From positions 15,736,469-15,800,468 of the forward strand of contig NC_064035.1 of NCBI RefSeq assembly GCF_932526225.1: a stretch of DNA of 64,000 nt, given 5' to 3'. How positions within the stretch are numbered: position 1 is the first letter of the stretch; each line of letters opens with the position of its first letter. Below the pieces are notes generated by a model. That model ran no database searches, was not told the origin of the DNA, and saw only the letters and a program-made list of their open reading frames with translations. Made by a program: the position numbers and the translations under genes. Below, piece by piece: positions 61,101 to 64,000 of this stretch. This DNA is from Nematostella vectensis (lineage: Eukaryota; Cnidaria; Anthozoa; Actiniaria; Edwardsiidae).

Positions 61101-63593
61101 TGAATGCCAGCACCAGTCCTGATGACAACGATGTGATTGATATTGAAATGCAGTGCGACATGCTGATCATCGTATCCACCCTTTGTGAGGGTGATATACA
61201 CCGCAAGGTAGATACTTTCTTATCGACTAGCAGGGTCTACCCATATGATTATTATAGGAAGTTCCAGGCCGCTATCCCTATTGATGTTGATAGTACCTCC
61301 AGGTCGCTATTCCTATTGATGTTGATAGTACCTCCAGGTCGCTATCCCTATTGATGTTATTGGGACCTCAAGGCCGCTATCCCTTTTGATGTTATTGGGA
61401 CCTCCAGGCTGCTATCCCTATTGATGTTATTGGGACCTCAAGGCCGCTATCCCTATTGATGTTATTGGGACCTCCAGGCCGCTATCCCTATTGATGTTAT
61501 TGGGACCTCCAGGCCGCTATCCCTATTGATGTTGTTAGTACCTCCAGGCTGCTATCCCTATTGTTGTTGATAGTACCTCCAGGCCGCTATCCCTATTGAT
61601 GTTGATAGTACCTACTGGCCGCTATCCCTATTGTTGTTGTTAGTACCTCCAGGCCGCTATCCCTATTGTTGTTATTGGGACCTCCAGGTCGCTATCCCTA
61701 TTGATGTTGATGGGACCTCCAGGCCGCTATCCCTATTGATGTTGATAGTACCTCCAGGCCGCTATCCCTATTGATGTTGATGGGACCTCCAGGCAGCTAT
61801 CGCTATTGATGTTGTTAGTTCCTCCAGGTCGCTATCCCTATTGATGTTGATAGTACCTCCAGGTCACTATCCCTTTTGATGTTATTGGGACCTACAGGCC
61901 GCTATACCCATTGATGTTATTGGGACCTCCAGGTCGCTATCCCTATTGTTGTTGATGGGACCTCCAGGCAGCTATCCCTATTGTAGTTGATGGGACCTCC
62001 AGGCCGCTATCCCTATTGATGTTGATGGGACCTCCAGGCCGCTATCCCTATTGATGTTGATAGTACCTCAAGGCCGCTATCCCTATTGATGTTGATAGTA
62101 CCTCCAGGCCGCTATCCCTATTGTTGTTGTTAGTACCTCCAGGCCGCTATCCCTATTGTTGTTGATGGGACCTCCAGGCCGCTATCCCCATTGATGTTAT
62201 TGGGACCTCCAGGCCGCTATCCCTTTTGATGTTATTGGGACCTCCAGGCCGCTATCCCTATTGTTGTTATTGGGACCTCCAGGTCGCTATCCCTATTGAT
62301 GTTATTGGGACCTCCAGGCCGCTTTCCCTATTGATGTTGTTAGTACCTCCAGGCCGCTATCCCTATTGTTGTTGTTAGTACCTCCAGGTCGCTATCCCTA
62401 TTGTTGTTGTTAGTACCTCCAGGCCGCTATCCCTATTGTTGTTGTTAGTACCTCCAGGTCGCTATCCCCATTGATGTTATTGGGACCTCCAGGCCGCTAT
62501 CCCTATTGATGTTGATGGGACCTCCAGGCCGCTATCCCTATTGATGTTGATAGTACCTCCAGGCCGCTATCCCTATTGATGTTGATAGTACCTCCAGGCC
62601 GCTATCCCTATTGATGTTATTGGGACCTCCAGGCCGCTATCCCTATTGGATGTTGATAGTACCTCCAGGCCGCTATCCCTTTTGTTGTTTATGGGACCTC
62701 CAGGCCGCTATCCCTATTGATGTTGATATGACCTCCAGGCCGCTTTCCCTGCTGGTGTTGGGATTCTCACTATCGGTGTTATTGGGAAAAAAAACTGCTC
62801 TTTTTTTTTATAGGAGTTATTTGGCGTTAGTGGTGTCCAGGTAGTAATTGAATACCTCAAGAAAGACCCAAGCAAAATCAATAGTCCTCTCGGTCATCAC
62901 AAGCTGTTACTGGCCACTGTGGATTGTATTTGGTAAGATTGAACTTGTGCCAAGCTTAACACTCTTGGGCAGTGAAAGATTTCCTTGAAGAGAATGACTT
63001 TTGTCCTAAAGAAAAGTTATTTGACCAATATAAGGATGTCAAATGTATTCTCGTGACACGTATACAACTGCCTGTCGTTGATTGTTCGAAAGTCCTTCCT
63101 TTCTGGATCGTTGTTAGCTGTCCTTATTAAAAGTGGTCAATGCTTAGTTACGCTAAGTGGTGTGTGCTGTAGTTTTCTGCGAGTACCTTCTGTTAATCAC
63201 ATCGTTTGTCATCGTTAACACTCAGTACAATGTTTTTCCTACTCAAGGCTATATAGGATATCAGAAATTTTACCAATGTCCTCTTTCCACAGGCACATTA
63301 CTCTTCGCTTTTATTTTACACATCCATGTAAACTTCTTTTTTTCCCCTGAAAAAAGGTCTGCCGTTCTAGGCTCCTTTATCACAGAGCAAGTGTTCTTGG
63401 AAAGTGAAGGGATTTTCTATCTTCTTGACTTGCTGGAGGTATGCTAACCATGATGACAGCCTTGTGATATATTTGATGGTTTGAAGATCGATCCTATCTT
63501 ATTCTTTTTTTGTGTTGTTCCCTACAGGTTTGCCCCAGTACCATGCAACACCTTGTGCTAGGTTGTCTTGTAGACCTGTGTGAAAACCAGAAG
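52181..63593 (+). CDS. CFAP69: Cilia- and flagella-associated protein 69, 3' truncated by window edge
   Basis: CFAP69 is an armadillo/HEAT-like protein of the axonemal central pair, required for sperm flagella and olfactory cilia in vertebrates. 22 exons, 1902 nt (634 codons): 52181-52270, 52345-52416, 52753-52818, 53217-53326, 54339-54415, 54660-54758, 54856-54929, 55158-55230, 55442-55523, 55769-55829, 56037-56071, 56705-56770, 57926-57986, 58155-58203, 58286-58407, 59798-59908, 60046-60151, 60431-60595, 61092-61207, 62814-62932, 63357-63438, 63528-63593; all phases agree. Conserved stretches shared with the human protein include LIKICGFPFLKEKSSDE, LPDPSGR, VEILWNLLEQGSKQ, GYSHADRQLRNDLLVI, ETGFTKVLVLFATF, EDFELKKLL, DYMTCQGNTR, SGGRGNK, QMRFVLRLLRSMV and FLESEGIFYLLDLL. 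Roughly the C-terminal third lies beyond the window. The exon 3 donor is ambiguous: ending at 52818 fits the family spacing, and 52860 is also in phase. Confidence 0.95.
56390..56560 (-). repeat. Second copy of the dispersed repeat, in CFAP69 intron 11
   Basis: AAATGACTGAAAATTAGGAC followed by CAAATTCAGGGCAAATCC matches the reverse complement of the core at about 22750-22800. The end reads GATTATCCAAGTTCGAGTTA, like the flanking words of the other copy. It is diverged. Confidence 0.5.
58489..59438. mobile_element. Foldback element with about 180-bp inverted ends in CFAP69 intron 15
   Basis: The left arm at about 58517-58700 (TAGCAAGCGTTTCTGTGTGT, then TTGAGCAAAGGAAAACCCAG, GAAGTTCGAT, GGGAAAGAAGG and CTTGCCAGCAGCCCTTG) is the imperfect reverse complement of the right arm at about 59229-59410. 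About 530 bp without a usable ORF separates them. Similarity may extend weakly to 58489 and 59438. ORFs in both arms (58428-58772 (-) and 59059-59513 (+)) are by-products. It looks like a non-autonomous DNA transposon or a pair of inserted repeats in inverted orientation. Confidence 0.65.
61264..62769 (+). repeat. Minisatellite, 35-bp unit, 43 copies, in CFAP69 intron 19
   Basis: The word CCAGGCCGCTATCCCTATTG recurs with a period of 35 from 61264 to the last copy at 62735. The offset of 1471 bases equals 42 periods plus one inserted base (an extra G near 62648). The units differ mainly in a variable middle (GTTGATAGTACC, GTTGTTAGTACC, GTTGATGGGACC, GTTATTGGGACC) and in C/T at GGCCGC/GGTCGC, which gives interspersed variant types. 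It is more GC-rich than the surroundings and lies wholly between the donor at 61207 and the acceptor before 62814. Confidence 0.95.
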
Positions 63594-64000
63594 GTGCGCT
63601 AAAGAATCATTAGTTTTGGGTTTCTTTTAAAAGCTGATATAACCTTTACAACGACCTATCCGGAATCACGGATAATGGGCTCTCCCACGGTTGTACTAAG
63701 AAACTGCGGAAAAATATGACAGAGTACAACAAAACAAAAAAAAATCTTGTTGATTTCAACAAGTCATTTTTCTTATATGATTTTTCCTGATATGCGGAGG
63801 ATCTAGTTTAGTTTGAAGGTTTGAGCGAACGTAGACAGCATATATTTTCAAACGCAAAGAGTGGTATATTCAATCCATTCTCATCGTTCCATTTGAGATG
63901 CGCAAATAGAAAAGTATTTGTCTGTCAGATCATAGGTAAATAATAAATCTTAAATGATTGTTTTGATTATCCGGTGGTAGGTGTTGCCGCATGTGTTGGC

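Noticed and set aside
61097-61354. ORF running from CFAP69 exon 19 into the minisatellite
   Set aside because: The exon ends at the gtagat donor at 61208; the repeat part is intronic.

Overview
The window reads as nuclear DNA of an early-branching animal, most likely an anthozoan cnidarian (sea-anemone-like). The reasons are an AT-rich background, animal-type genes split by many GT..AG introns, a BTB-BACK-PHR gene and a rhodopsin-type GPCR, a CFAP69 orthologue whose exons line up closely with the vertebrate protein, and many small palindromic DNA elements. The species is an inference; nothing in the window proves it.

Layout, left to right. (1) 2-2071 (+): 3' part of a Tigger/CENP-B/Jerky-type transposase-derived gene with two of its three catalytic acids replaced. 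(2) 4054-9230 (+): TOMM7, a 55-residue mitochondrial import protein in three tiny exons. (3) 9.8-10.8 kb (+): a possible uncharacterised four-exon gene encoding 127 residues. (4) 11-35 kb: mostly non-coding, AT-rich DNA with palindromes, tandem duplications and homopolymers, plus a few isolated exon-like segments. (5) 35595-39953 (+): an orphan class A GPCR with one small 5' exon and one large exon. (6) 41913-43223 (+): an intronless BTB-BACK-PHR gene (BTBD1/2/3/6 type). (7) 45666-51464 (-): a seven-exon gene for a 726-residue carnitine/choline acyltransferase-family protein lacking the catalytic histidine. (8) 52181 to the right edge (+): CFAP69, 22 exons in the window (634 codons), cut by the right edge.

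The acyltransferase-like gene and CFAP69 are divergently transcribed from a gap of about 0.7 kb that carries an RFX X-box-like site just upstream of the CFAP69 start. No operon-like arrangement links the other genes, and they appear functionally independent: mitochondrial import (TOMM7), cilium/flagellum (CFAP69), ubiquitin-ligase adaptor (BTB-PHR), signalling (GPCR), lipid/carnitine-like fold (pseudoenzyme) and DNA binding (transposase-derived).

The most interesting items are the apparent carnitine-acyltransferase pseudoenzyme, the transposase-derived gene with a degraded catalytic triad, a 43-copy 35-bp minisatellite inside a CFAP69 intron, and several foldback elements sitting in introns. 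Exon boundaries come from reading splice consensus, phase continuity and family alignment by eye; no search or transcript was available.
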